Source: an uncultured Cryomorphaceae bacterium
GTDB taxonomy: Bacteria > Bacteroidota > Bacteroidia > Flavobacteriales > Schleiferiaceae
Assembly: GCA_913031435.1 (NCBI GenBank)
Contig: CAJWFD010000014.1
Span: 1-50,525 of the forward strand
Length of the DNA: 50,525 bases
Direction of reading: 5' to 3'
Of this stretch, positions 8,150 through 16,929 are shown piece by piece; position 1 is the first letter of the stretch, and every line of letters starts with the position of its first letter. The notes under the pieces are model-generated. The model saw only the letters and a list, made by a program, of their open reading frames with translations, was not told the origin of the DNA and made no database searches. The position numbers and the translations under genes are program-made.

Positions 8150-10564
8150 ATGGCAAAAAAAACTGTATCAAAATCCAAGTCAGCACCGTCTAAGTGGAAA
8201 TCCATTTTAGGACAGGTAAGTCAGAACACCAAAGAGTTTACGAACGATCCTACTGCGAAATTATTCAGTATTCTGCTGTTGTTTCTACTGGGATTCTTTT
8301 CCTTTATTGCATTGATCAGCTTTATCGGAAATTGGCCGCAAGATTACAGTTTATCCACAACGGACTCTTTTAAAATTATTCACTTAGGCGACATTGGCAA
8401 TGCTTTTGGCACCTTTGGGAATTGGGTTGGAATGTCACTGATGCTAAAAGGTTTTGGTATATCCGCATTACTAATACCACTTTGGATTATGGCTTTTACA
8501 ATGAGAGCTGCTTTCAATTTTAAAAGAATTAAACCGCTTCCATTATTCAATCATTTTATTGTCCTCACTTTCATTTTATCCACTTTAATTTCATGGTTAA
8601 ATCCAGAATATCCTAGTGTTTATTCAGGATTAGCGGGTTTTCACATGTACCAATTACTTTCTGTTAGATTGGGACATATGGGGGTCATGCTGGTGATCGC
8701 AGGAACCGCTCTACTTTATGCTATTGTTGCACTCAAAATCACTTCAATAAGCTTTCCTAGTATCAAAAACAAAAAAAACATTCACCAAGACGATGTTGAT
8801 ATCGAAATGGTGCAAGTCAATGAGCAGAACATTGATGAAGATGAGTATAGTTCATCGATTTTCGACAGCGAGCAAAAAGAAGACAAGGAGGACACTACTT
8901 CGGTTATACCGTTAGCAGTAAAAGCAGAGCTCTCGGAAAAAACTCCAATCCCATCACCTGTGCAATCTGTTGCGCAAAATAGTATTGATGTACAGGTTGA
9001 AGTTCTTGAAGAAAAGAGTGAGAGTGACAGGTCTATAAACAAAAAGGTCAAGGAGTTTGGCGAGTATGACCCTAAGCTAGATTTAAGTCGTTTCCAACTT
9101 CCTAAAATTGATTTATTAAAGCAATATGGCACGGGTCAAATCACTTTTGACAAAGTTGAAATTGAACAAAACAAGGACAACATTGTCAACACATTGCGCA
9201 ACTATAACATTGAAATAAAGGAAATAAAAGCCACTATTGGACCGACAGTGACTCTTTATGAGATTGTTCCCGCAGCAGGCATAAGAATATCTAAAATCAA
9301 GAGTTTAGAAGACGATATTGCACTTAGTCTTGCAGCTCTAGGTATACGTATTATAGCTCCTATCCCAGGGAAAGGTACCATAGGAATTGAAGTACCTAAC
9401 GCCAATCCGCAAATGGTGAGTATGAAGCAAGTGATTGCGAGCAAGAAATTCCAAGAGGCGGATATGGAATTACCAATCGCGATGGGAAGAACCATTACAA
9501 ATGAAAATTTCGTTTTTGATCTTGCTAAGATGCCACACCTTCTAATGGCTGGTGCAACAGGTCAGGGTAAATCGGTTGGCTTAAACGCTATTCTAACTTC
9601 CTTGCTATACAAGAAGCATCCTAGCCAATTAAAATTTGTCTTAGTAGATCCGAAAAAAGTAGAGCTGACTCTGTATAATAAAATTGAACGTCACTACTTG
9701 GCTATGCTTCCAGATACAGATGAAGCGATTATTACAGATACCGGTAAAGTAGTCGCTACCCTGAATAGTCTTTGTATCGAAATGGACAACAGGTATGAGC
9801 TTCTTAAAGGAGCCATGGTAAGGAATATCAAGGAATACAATGCTAAATTTATTGCGCGCCGATTAAACCCTGAAGAGGGCCACAAATATCTTCCGTACAT
9901 CGTCCTTGTTATTGATGAATTTGCGGATCTGATTATGACCGCTGGTAAAGAGGTTGAAATGCCAATTGCTCGCCTCGCACAGCTTGCTCGTGCCATAGGT
10001 ATTCATTTAATTGTAGCGACACAGCGACCTTCTGTAAATGTAATTACCGGTATAATTAAAGCTAATTTTCCTGCACGTGCCGCATTTAGAGTGACCTCTA
10101 AAATTGATTCGAGAACCATTCTTGACGCTGGAGGTGCCGACCAATTAATCGGAAAAGGAGATATGTTGTTCTCTCAAGGCTCAGACTTAGTCAGGCTGCA
10201 GTGTGCTTTTGTAGATACTCCGGAGGTGGAAGACATCTGCGACTTTATAGGTAATCAACAGGCATATCCGATGGCATATCAACTTCCTGAGTTTGTGGGT
10301 GAGGAAGGTAGTGGTGTTGGCGAAATCGATCCTAAGGACCGAGATGTACTTTTTGAAGATGCCGCTCGTTTAGTAGTAGCTAGCCAGCAAGGATCCACAT
10401 CTATGATACAGCGAAAATTAAAATTGGGATACAATCGTGCAGGTAGAATTGTGGATCAACTAGAGGCTGCCGGTATCCTTGGACAGTTTGAAGGATCGAA
10501 GGCAAGACAAGTTTTAATTACTGATGAGACATCATTGGAACAGAAATTGAAAGGAGATGTGTAA
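8150..10564 (+). CDS. ftsK: DNA translocase FtsK/SpoIIIE family
   Basis: An 804-residue septal DNA pump that moves chromosome termini during division. Four hydrophobic segments in about residues 35-190 form the membrane anchor, followed by an acidic linker of about 120 residues. The RecA-like motor has Walker A GATGQGKSVGLN near residue 467, a Walker B region YIVLVIDEFADLI, and the characteristic VATQRPSVNVITGIIKANFP. The last 65 residues are the winged-helix gamma domain (TSMIQRKLKLGYNRAGRIVD) that reads KOPS-like sites. It is divergent from the arginine-related run. Its stop lies ten bases upstream of the chosen start of the LolA-like gene, so they are probably co-transcribed. Confidence 0.96.
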   Translation: MAKKTVSKSKSAPSKWKSILGQVSQNTKEFTNDPTAKLFSILLLFLLGFFSFIALISFIGNWPQDYSLSTTDSFKIIHLGDIGNAFGTFGNWVGMSLMLKGFGISALLIPLWIMAFTMRAAFNFKRIKPLPLFNHFIVLTFILSTLISWLNPEYPSVYSGLAGFHMYQLLSVRLGHMGVMLVIAGTALLYAIVALKITSISFPSIKNKKNIHQDDVDIEMVQVNEQNIDEDEYSSSIFDSEQKEDKEDTTSVIPLAVKAELSEKTPIPSPVQSVAQNSIDVQVEVLEEKSESDRSINKKVKEFGEYDPKLDLSRFQLPKIDLLKQYGTGQITFDKVEIEQNKDNIVNTLRNYNIEIKEIKATIGPTVTLYEIVPAAGIRISKIKSLEDDIALSLAALGIRIIAPIPGKGTIGIEVPNANPQMVSMKQVIASKKFQEADMELPIAMGRTITNENFVFDLAKMPHLLMAGATGQGKSVGLNAILTSLLYKKHPSQLKFVLVDPKKVELTLYNKIERHYLAMLPDTDEAIITDTGKVVATLNSLCIEMDNRYELLKGAMVRNIKEYNAKFIARRLNPEEGHKYLPYIVLVIDEFADLIMTAGKEVEMPIARLAQLARAIGIHLIVATQRPSVNVITGIIKANFPARAAFRVTSKIDSRTILDAGGADQLIGKGDMLFSQGSDLVRLQCAFVDTPEVEDICDFIGNQQAYPMAYQLPEFVGEEGSGVGEIDPKDRDVLFEDAARLVVASQQGSTSMIQRKLKLGYNRAGRIVDQLEAAGILGQFEGSKARQVLITDETSLEQKLKGDV

Positions 10565-10574
10565 ATTTGTCCAC

Positions 10575-11195
10575 ATGAGAATATTTGCACTACTGTTACT
10601 ACCCTTTTTAACTTTTGGCCAGAATCATGAGCAGGCCAAAGAAATTCTTAACCAAGTGTACGAAACTACATTGGCCTTGGAATCTCAGCACATCACTTTT
10701 ACCAATACCATTGAGGTACCTAGTAATGGTGGAATGAAACAACGAAGTTCTGAAGGTGAACTGTTTGCAATTGGAGAAAACGTTCGTGTTAAAACAAATG
10801 CCTTCGAATTCTTATCTAACGGCACTACCGCTTATCTTATATATCCAGAGGATCAAGAGATTGAAGTAGCTGCCTCAGATGAAGAGACCAGTCTAAGCCC
10901 AGCAGATATTCTCAAAAATTACCAAAGTGGTTATAGTTATAAAATGGCTGGACAAGCTTTGGTTAATGGACATAATATCCAGTACATCAGGCTAAGACCT
11001 ATAAGTAGTGAAGAAGTGAAAGAGATTTTGATTGGCGTGAATGTGAAAACCATGCTTTTAGATAATTACACACAGTTCGGCACAAATGGCTCGAACAATA
11101 TCTTCTCAGTTAAGGCCTATGCCATTAATCTTCCCTTAGATGCTGAGATGTTTAACATTTATGCAAATGAGTTCGAGGGTTTCTACAGATTATAA
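10575..11195 (+). CDS. LolA-like outer-membrane lipoprotein carrier protein
   Basis: About 206 residues; periplasmic chaperone expected to shuttle lipoproteins from the inner-membrane Lol exporter to the outer membrane. I chose the ATG at 10575 because the protein then starts with a clean signal peptide, MRIFALLLLPFLTFGQ. An upstream ATG at 10557 would add six residues and overlap ftsK. After cleavage the protein has the LolA pattern: an early Q/E-rich helix (HEQAKEILNQVY), alternating beta strands, SEGELFAIGENVRVKTN, and a DNYTQFGTNGSNNIF segment near the end. It lies between ftsK and an LptF/LptG permease, a setting consistent with envelope biogenesis. Confidence 0.85.
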   Translation: MRIFALLLLPFLTFGQNHEQAKEILNQVYETTLALESQHITFTNTIEVPSNGGMKQRSSEGELFAIGENVRVKTNAFEFLSNGTTAYLIYPEDQEIEVAASDEETSLSPADILKNYQSGYSYKMAGQALVNGHNIQYIRLRPISSEEVKEILIGVNVKTMLLDNYTQFGTNGSNNIFSVKAYAINLPLDAEMFNIYANEFEGFYRL

Positions 11196-11198
11196 TCC

Positions 11199-12620
11199 AT
11201 GAATACACTTGACCGTTATGTTTTAAAGAGCTTTATAAGGCCATTAATCCCCACCCTGGGAATTATGGTCTTTTTCTTTTTGATGCAAATGGTCTGGAAA
11301 TACGTAGATGATCTCGCAGGTAAGGGAATAGAGTGGTACGTCATCTTAGAGCTCATGACCTATTGGGCGGCAAGCGTAGTTCCATTTGCACTTCCCGTAA
11401 GTGTCTTATTCGCCTCTTTACTCACCTTTGGAAATTTTGGCGAGCATTATGAAATGGCTGCCATGAAAAGCGCTGGAATTTCATTATTTAGAGGCATTAG
11501 ATCTTTAATTGTTTTAAATATATTCATCGCTTTTGGTGCCTTTTTCTTTTACAATAATGTCATTCCAATGGCTAATCTAAAAGGGCAAAGTCTCCTTATG
11601 AATATTTCAAAAAGCAAGCCTGCCTTTCACATAACCCCAGGCATATTCTATAATGGTTTCGACGGATATAGTATTAAAATCGGTGAGAAGAGCGGGGAAG
11701 AAAGTGAGCTTTTAAAGGATATTTATATTTACGACCACAAGGAATCTAAAAAGGGTAATCATAAGGTGCTCACTGCAGCGTCAGGTATTATGAGAACTGT
11801 TGCTAACGATCAGTACTTAGAGATTGAACTACATGACGGAGCTACCTACGAGGATATCATAAAAAAGGAAAGGGACGATCGGAAGAAGATGCCGTGGGCA
11901 AGAAGTGAATTTGACACTGCGTACATAAGGTTTTCACTCGGAAACTTCTCTAACGAAGATCTGTACAAGACTCGTAGACGTGACTTCATGATGCTAAATA
12001 CGCAACAGCTTAAAGAGAAAGCTGATACTCTATCTGCTCAAGTAATAGAGCGACAGGCGAACTTCGAGAAAAACCTGAATGGCAAATACAAGTTTAACTA
12101 CATTGAAATAAGCAGTGCGGATAATCAAGGTGCCTTAAGAGACGACTTGATGCAAAACCTGGTCAGTGGAATGAGGGTTCGTGCTTCGCAAAATGCCATT
12201 CGTCTTGCGAGAAGCAATCTTGACTATCTGCGTCAGATGGAACGTGAAATGGAATGGCGTAAAGAAATGCATCTACGCCATTGGATAGAGTATTATAAGA
12301 AATATGCACTCGGGGTTTCAGTGCTTATCATGTTTTTTATCGGTGCACCGCTAGGTAGTATCATAAGAAAGGGTGGAATAGGACTGCCATTAGTGATTTC
12401 CACTATATCATTCTTAGTATTTCACATTCTTAATACTACGTTTGAAAAGATGGGTAGAGAAATGCTTATCGATGTGGCTGCAGCTGTATGGGTCCCCTCT
12501 ATTATTTTAGCACCTATAGCATTGTGGCTCACCTATAGTGCTTCCACAGATACTGCCCTACTTTCAGGAGAATGGTACAGCAAGTTGAGTACAAGGTTTG
12601 CTAGAAAATCAAGGTCATGA
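11199..12620 (+). CDS. LptF/LptG family permease (YjgP/YjgQ), LPS transport
   Basis: A 473-residue inner-membrane subunit of the Lpt ABC system that extracts lipopolysaccharide for export. The N-terminus MNTLDRYVLKSFIRPLIPTL is diagnostic. Three N-terminal membrane segments (about 14-30, 55-85, 100-122) are followed by a periplasmic jellyroll-type domain (about 140-270), a charged coiled segment, and three C-terminal membrane segments from about 370. The insert of roughly 80 charged residues before the last membrane helices is typical of Bacteroidota members. LptF and LptG cannot be told apart here. It begins three bases after the LolA-like gene and overlaps the next gene by four bases (ATGA). 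Confidence 0.9.
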   Translation: MNTLDRYVLKSFIRPLIPTLGIMVFFFLMQMVWKYVDDLAGKGIEWYVILELMTYWAASVVPFALPVSVLFASLLTFGNFGEHYEMAAMKSAGISLFRGIRSLIVLNIFIAFGAFFFYNNVIPMANLKGQSLLMNISKSKPAFHITPGIFYNGFDGYSIKIGEKSGEESELLKDIYIYDHKESKKGNHKVLTAASGIMRTVANDQYLEIELHDGATYEDIIKKERDDRKKMPWARSEFDTAYIRFSLGNFSNEDLYKTRRRDFMMLNTQQLKEKADTLSAQVIERQANFEKNLNGKYKFNYIEISSADNQGALRDDLMQNLVSGMRVRASQNAIRLARSNLDYLRQMEREMEWRKEMHLRHWIEYYKKYALGVSVLIMFFIGAPLGSIIRKGGIGLPLVISTISFLVFHILNTTFEKMGREMLIDVAAAVWVPSIILAPIALWLTYSASTDTALLSGEWYSKLSTRFARKSRS

Positions 12621-13795
12621 AAAAAGTTTTAATACTTGCAAATAAAGTTCCATACCCTTCCAAAGATGGGAGCTCCATAGCGATGGCAAGAATGCTAGAA
12701 TCTCTTCTGAGCATAGAAGATATTGATATCACCTATGGCGCACTGAATACCATTAAACATAAGAAAGATGTTGCCGATTTTCCTAAAGATATTCTTGACA
12801 AAGTTATTTTTACGTCGTTTGAAGTAGATACATCCCCAAAGATTATATCTGGTATCCAAAACTTATTATTCACGAACAAACCCTATAATTCCATCAGATT
12901 CTTCGTGAATTCAATGCGGAAATGGCTCCTGACTTTTGATGATTATTACTTTGACCATGTTATCATTGAAGGTGCATTTATGGGGGATTATTTACCTATT
13001 GCCAAGAAAAAAGGAAAACATGTGATCCTGCGCTCGCACAACCTAGAACATGTGATTTGGGAGCGAATCGCAGATAATGTCGGTGACCCTTTCAGAAAGT
13101 TTTATCTCAACCTTCAAGCCAGCAGACTAAAGTCTTTTGAGGAGCATTTAACCAAACAGTCAGATTCAATTTGGAGTATTAGCCCGGTGGACGCTGCGTG
13201 GTTTAAAGGATGGAACATACATACCCATCACATTCCGGTAGCCTTGGAAGATGGTGTACCTGTTCAGGCTATTGTACCAATGAGGTGCTTTCACCTGGGT
13301 GCTTTGGATTGGGAACCTAACCTGCAAGGAATTGAATGGTTCTTAAGCCTAGTATGGCCACTGGTTTTAGATATGCGCCCTGAAGCCGAATTTCATATGG
13401 CTGGAAACAATACCCCTGAGCATATTAAATCCCAGCCTGAGAATAAGGTAACCGTCCATGGCCGAGTTTCGAACGCTGAATCGTTTTCAAAATCTCATGG
13501 AATTTCTATCATCCCTTTGCTTTCTGGCTCTGGAATACGAATTAAACTGTTGGAGAATGCACGAATTGCTATCCCCGTAATAAGCACCACCGTAGGTGCC
13601 GAAGGAGTATACAATCGGTCGAGAAGTATGATTCCTCTAGCTGACGAACCCCTGGACTTCGCAGAAAAACTGGTGGATCTTCTAGATCATCCGGAAAAGG
13701 CAAAACAAATGGGTTTGTGTTTACAAAATGATATTATGACTACTTACAGCATGCCTTCAACCATAAAACTCATTGATTCTGCATGGCCATTATAG
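12617..13795 (+). CDS. Glycosyltransferase, GT-B fold, family 4-like
   Basis: A 392-residue protein beginning MKKVLILANKVPYPSKDGSS, the usual start of GT-B glycosyltransferases with an acceptor-binding Rossmann domain. The C-terminal half carries FHLGALDWEPNLQGIEWF, FHMAGN, VTVHGRVSN and IIPLLSGSGIRIKLLENA, matching the sugar-nucleotide-binding half of family GT4/GT1 enzymes. No membrane segment is evident, so it is probably cytosolic or peripheral and involved in surface polysaccharide or lipid glycosylation; donor and acceptor are unknown. It overlaps lptF/G by four bases and the next glycosyltransferase by 13, indicating a tight operon. Confidence 0.85.
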   Translation: MKKVLILANKVPYPSKDGSSIAMARMLESLLSIEDIDITYGALNTIKHKKDVADFPKDILDKVIFTSFEVDTSPKIISGIQNLLFTNKPYNSIRFFVNSMRKWLLTFDDYYFDHVIIEGAFMGDYLPIAKKKGKHVILRSHNLEHVIWERIADNVGDPFRKFYLNLQASRLKSFEEHLTKQSDSIWSISPVDAAWFKGWNIHTHHIPVALEDGVPVQAIVPMRCFHLGALDWEPNLQGIEWFLSLVWPLVLDMRPEAEFHMAGNNTPEHIKSQPENKVTVHGRVSNAESFSKSHGISIIPLLSGSGIRIKLLENARIAIPVISTTVGAEGVYNRSRSMIPLADEPLDFAEKLVDLLDHPEKAKQMGLCLQNDIMTTYSMPSTIKLIDSAWPL

Positions 13796-14931
13796 CGATC
13801 TATTTTCTATTAGTCCTATGCCTTCTGGGCATTCTAATCACATACGGCTTATATCCTATTTGGCAGGTATTGTTTCAGGGGAAACCTTTACCTGATCTAG
13901 AAATCAATTCCAATACCCAGCGAGTAACCGTACTTTTCGCGGCCTATAATGAGCAAGATGTTATTGAGGAGAAAATAAGAAGTATCTATGATTCCTCCTA
14001 TCCTAATCAGCTCATTGAAGTATGGATAGGAAGCGATAAAAGCACGGACAATACGGAAGACATTATTACGCGACTGCAGCTCGAATTTAAGACCCTCCAC
14101 CTCTATGTTTCAGCTGGAAGATCTGGAAAGGCCGCTATTATGAATATACTTGCTAAAAAAGCGGGTAGTGATATTTTCATTGCCACTGATGCAAATATCA
14201 TTTTCAACCGTCATACCATTGAAGAGCTGGTCAAATATTATTCCATCGCTAACGTGGGTGCAGTAGCTGGTAACCTAACCTATGAAAAAGAAAACATTGG
14301 TAGTGGGACTTCTAAAAACGAGTACTTGTATCTGAACATCGAAAATAGAATTAAGCAAACAGAAAGTAACAAGTACGGCTTTTGCCTTGGCATGGAGGGT
14401 GGACTATACAGTATTAGAAAGGAGCTTTGGAGCGAAATACCTCCGCACACTTTCATGGAGGACTTTTTTCAAACGATTCGAGTTTTTGACCAAGGATATA
14501 ACATTGTTTTTAACGAATTGGCTCTTGGGTTTGAAGATGTGAGTACATCGTTAAAAGAGGAGTTCAATAGAAAAATTCGTATTTCTATTGGTAATTTTCA
14601 GAACCTATGTCGGTTCTGGAAATTAGCAATGCAAAAGCCCTTCCCTTTTGGATCTGTCTTTTTATTCCATAAAATATTAAGGTGGCTTACTCCTCATCTA
14701 TTTATCCTCTCAAGTCTACTGATTTTATACACGCCGATTGCATTGCCCTATACCTTGTTGGTTTTAGTGGTGGCTATTTGCCAGATTATTTGGGTACGGT
14801 TCTTCCCACCCGGTCCTTTCACGTACTTTTGTACGATGAACTTGGCCTTGTTTATAGGTTTTATTAGATTTTTACGCGGAGTTAACTCCAGTGTTTGGCA
14901 ACCAACAAAGAGAAAACAAAATGAGTCTTAA
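13783..14931 (+). CDS. Membrane glycosyltransferase family 2
   Basis: A 382-residue GT-A enzyme with an N-terminal membrane helix (about 1-25) and two or three C-terminal membrane helices (about 300-365). Motifs in order are VTVLFAAYNEQDVIEEKI, the nucleotide-binding ATDANIIF, the acceptor-side GMEGGLYSIRKEL, and MEDFF in place of the usual (E/D)D catalytic base. The arrangement resembles polysaccharide-synthesising processive GT2 proteins, but a clear QxxRW motif is absent (IRISIGNFQNL is at the equivalent place), so it may be non-processive. It overlaps the GT4-like gene by 13 bases and ribBA by 11 bases. The product is unknown. Confidence 0.85.
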   Translation: MAIIAIYFLLVLCLLGILITYGLYPIWQVLFQGKPLPDLEINSNTQRVTVLFAAYNEQDVIEEKIRSIYDSSYPNQLIEVWIGSDKSTDNTEDIITRLQLEFKTLHLYVSAGRSGKAAIMNILAKKAGSDIFIATDANIIFNRHTIEELVKYYSIANVGAVAGNLTYEKENIGSGTSKNEYLYLNIENRIKQTESNKYGFCLGMEGGLYSIRKELWSEIPPHTFMEDFFQTIRVFDQGYNIVFNELALGFEDVSTSLKEEFNRKIRISIGNFQNLCRFWKLAMQKPFPFGSVFLFHKILRWLTPHLFILSSLLILYTPIALPYTLLVLVVAICQIIWVRFFPPGPFTYFCTMNLALFIGFIRFLRGVNSSVWQPTKRKQNES

Positions 14932-16030
14932 TTCCATTGAGGAAGCATTACTAGATATAGCAGCAGGTAAAGTAGTCATTGTTGTGGATGATGAAGATCG
15001 TGAGAATGAAGGTGACTTTGTTGCCGCAGCAGAACTTGTATCTCCTGAAATGATCAATTTCATGGCGAAAGAAGGCCGCGGTTTGATTTGCACGCCGATA
15101 CTCTCTAGTAGGGCGGATGAACTTGAGCTCCCTCCTATGGTACAGGACAATACCGATGCTCATAAAACTGCATTTACAGTGAGCATTGATCGCATCGGTG
15201 AAGGATGTACCACAGGTATTTCAGCATATGACAGATACATGACGGTAAAAGCTTTAGTTGATCCGGATATTCAGCCAGCCCAACTTGCGCGACCAGGACA
15301 CATATTCCCACTAATTGCAAAGGATGGTGGCGTATTACGTCGTGTAGGACATACTGAAGCGGCGGTTGACCTTGCAAGATTATCCGGGTTGAAACCCGCA
15401 GGCGTGATTGTAGAAATCATGAATGAAGACGGTACAATGGCACGTTTACCTGAACTTTTAAAAATTGCCAAGAAACATGATCTCAAAATAATTTCAATCG
15501 AAGATTTGGTCGCATTTAGAATGGCCAAAGAAAGTTTAATTGAACTCGCGGAAAAGGTCGAGATTTCAACCCCATACGGCGTATTTAATCTCCATGCGTT
15601 TGAGCAAAAAACAAACGACCAGGTTCACATAGCCCTAACGAAAGGCAACTGGGATATAAATGATATTGTACCCGTTAGGATTCATAGTGCTGGTGTCGCT
15701 AATGATATTTTTCATCTACTCACCAGCAATGAAAACTCAAAATTACAACGGGCACTAAAAACAATTGATAAAAGGGGTTATGGCGCAATTATATATATGA
15801 ACCAAGAACTCAATGAAGCTAATCTGATGAGGAGGATTCGGAGTTTTAAAAAGACCTCTAAAACTGAAACACCGGCATTTAGTAAAGATGGTCGTGATTT
15901 TGGAATTGGTGCTCAGATCATACACGAATTGGGCATTCGTCGTATTGATTTAATCACAAATAACCCTATCAAAAGAATTGGCGTGAGCGGCTATGGTCTT
16001 GAAATCACCAAAAATTCCGAACTTCTTTGA
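14921..16030 (+). CDS. ribBA: 3,4-dihydroxy-2-butanone-4-phosphate synthase with degenerate GTP cyclohydrolase II domain
   Basis: About 369 residues from the ATG at 14921; an in-frame GTG at 14891 would give a longer overlap with the glycosyltransferase and is less likely. The N-terminal RibB domain is complete: DDEDRENEGD (23-32), RPGHIFPL, RVGHTEAAVDLARL and VEIMNEDG, so it should make dihydroxybutanone phosphate from ribulose 5-phosphate for riboflavin synthesis. The C-terminal RibA-like domain keeps the fold (DFGIGAQIIHELGI) but the zinc site has changed: where active enzymes have SECLTGDxFGSxRCDCG this one has HSAGVANDIFHLLTSNENS, with no cysteine. GTP cyclohydrolase II activity is therefore unlikely. 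Such degenerate fusions are known in Flavobacteriia. Confidence 0.92.
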   Translation: MSLNSIEEALLDIAAGKVVIVVDDEDRENEGDFVAAAELVSPEMINFMAKEGRGLICTPILSSRADELELPPMVQDNTDAHKTAFTVSIDRIGEGCTTGISAYDRYMTVKALVDPDIQPAQLARPGHIFPLIAKDGGVLRRVGHTEAAVDLARLSGLKPAGVIVEIMNEDGTMARLPELLKIAKKHDLKIISIEDLVAFRMAKESLIELAEKVEISTPYGVFNLHAFEQKTNDQVHIALTKGNWDINDIVPVRIHSAGVANDIFHLLTSNENSKLQRALKTIDKRGYGAIIYMNQELNEANLMRRIRSFKKTSKTETPAFSKDGRDFGIGAQIIHELGIRRIDLITNNPIKRIGVSGYGLEITKNSELL

Positions 16031-16875
16031 GCAGAGATAACGCCATAGCATTAGCATTCCGCTTCTATCGTAAGCATGCAGCATTACCTAATTTTTGGTA
16101 TGTTCTGTTTATTGTGGGTATCTCAGGTCTGCTAGAGACGTTACCTATACTGTTGTCATTGCCGCTCATTAAATCTATTTATGAAGGAAGTGAACTCATT
16201 GCCCTTCAAAATATTACATTACCCCTAATCAACTACACCATAATTTTAGGAGTCGTTTTAATCATCAGATTTGCCTTAGGTTTTTACAGTCAATTCTTAA
16301 ATGCATCCATTCGAATTGAACTACTCTCAGACTTTCGAGAACAAAAGAGTTCAAATGATCGTCAAAATCAAAAGTTAGACTTTGGAAAATCAGTTCAAGG
16401 GTTAAACTTTCTTTTTATTGGATGGTCACAAGTATTTCCAGGCATCATTTACTCCACAATAGGCACTATACTGTCGCCAGTTTTTGGTGGAATCACACTG
16501 CTTATAGTCCTAGTATGGTCCGTATGCTTGAGAATGGTCAAATCCAAGCAGGATTTATGGTCTACCAAGGTACATTCAGCTCAAACAAAACTTGAAGAAG
16601 AAGGTGTTTCATTGAATATCGATCAATGGAAGACGTCAAAATTTGGCGCTGCAAAATGGGACAGTATTAATAAGAACTTACGAGAACTCATAGTCATCAG
16701 TACGCTTATTCTATCATTAATGATCAGTTATAATCTAAATGTACTCACGGGAATGGATTCATTATTTATTGTGGTCATTTTCTTGAGAGGATTACAGCAG
16801 CTCTTTACGGGGTACATCATGTCTCAGCAACTGTCAGCACTCAGGTCTTTCCTGCTAAAAGGGATTACTATTTAA
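16027..16875 (+). CDS. ABC exporter-type transmembrane domain protein without ATPase domain
   Basis: A 282-residue membrane protein starting at TTG, which overlaps the ribBA stop (TTGA). About six hydrophobic segments (near 22-42, 67-88, 127-147, 149-168, 218-236, 243-262) with long polar loops match the six-helix type I ABC exporter fold. The opening GISGLLETLPILLSLPLIKS is typical of that fold, as is the central stretch around IRIELLSDFREQ. The protein stops just where a linker and nucleotide-binding domain would follow, and the 39 bases before the next gene hold no remnant. It is either a lone membrane half that uses a partner elsewhere, or a truncated exporter. Function unknown. Confidence 0.6.
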   Translation: MSRDNAIALAFRFYRKHAALPNFWYVLFIVGISGLLETLPILLSLPLIKSIYEGSELIALQNITLPLINYTIILGVVLIIRFALGFYSQFLNASIRIELLSDFREQKSSNDRQNQKLDFGKSVQGLNFLFIGWSQVFPGIIYSTIGTILSPVFGGITLLIVLVWSVCLRMVKSKQDLWSTKVHSAQTKLEEEGVSLNIDQWKTSKFGAAKWDSINKNLRELIVISTLILSLMISYNLNVLTGMDSLFIVVIFLRGLQQLFTGYIMSQQLSALRSFLLKGITI

Positions 16876-16929
16876 GTGTTTAGTAGAGTTTATTGAGTAA
16901 TTTCGTTCCTTACTATGACTACTAAAATA

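Noticed and set aside
8782-9996. Several minus-strand ORFs opposite ftsK
   Set aside because: They are serine- and leucine-rich antisense readings of the FtsK linker and motor with no family match.
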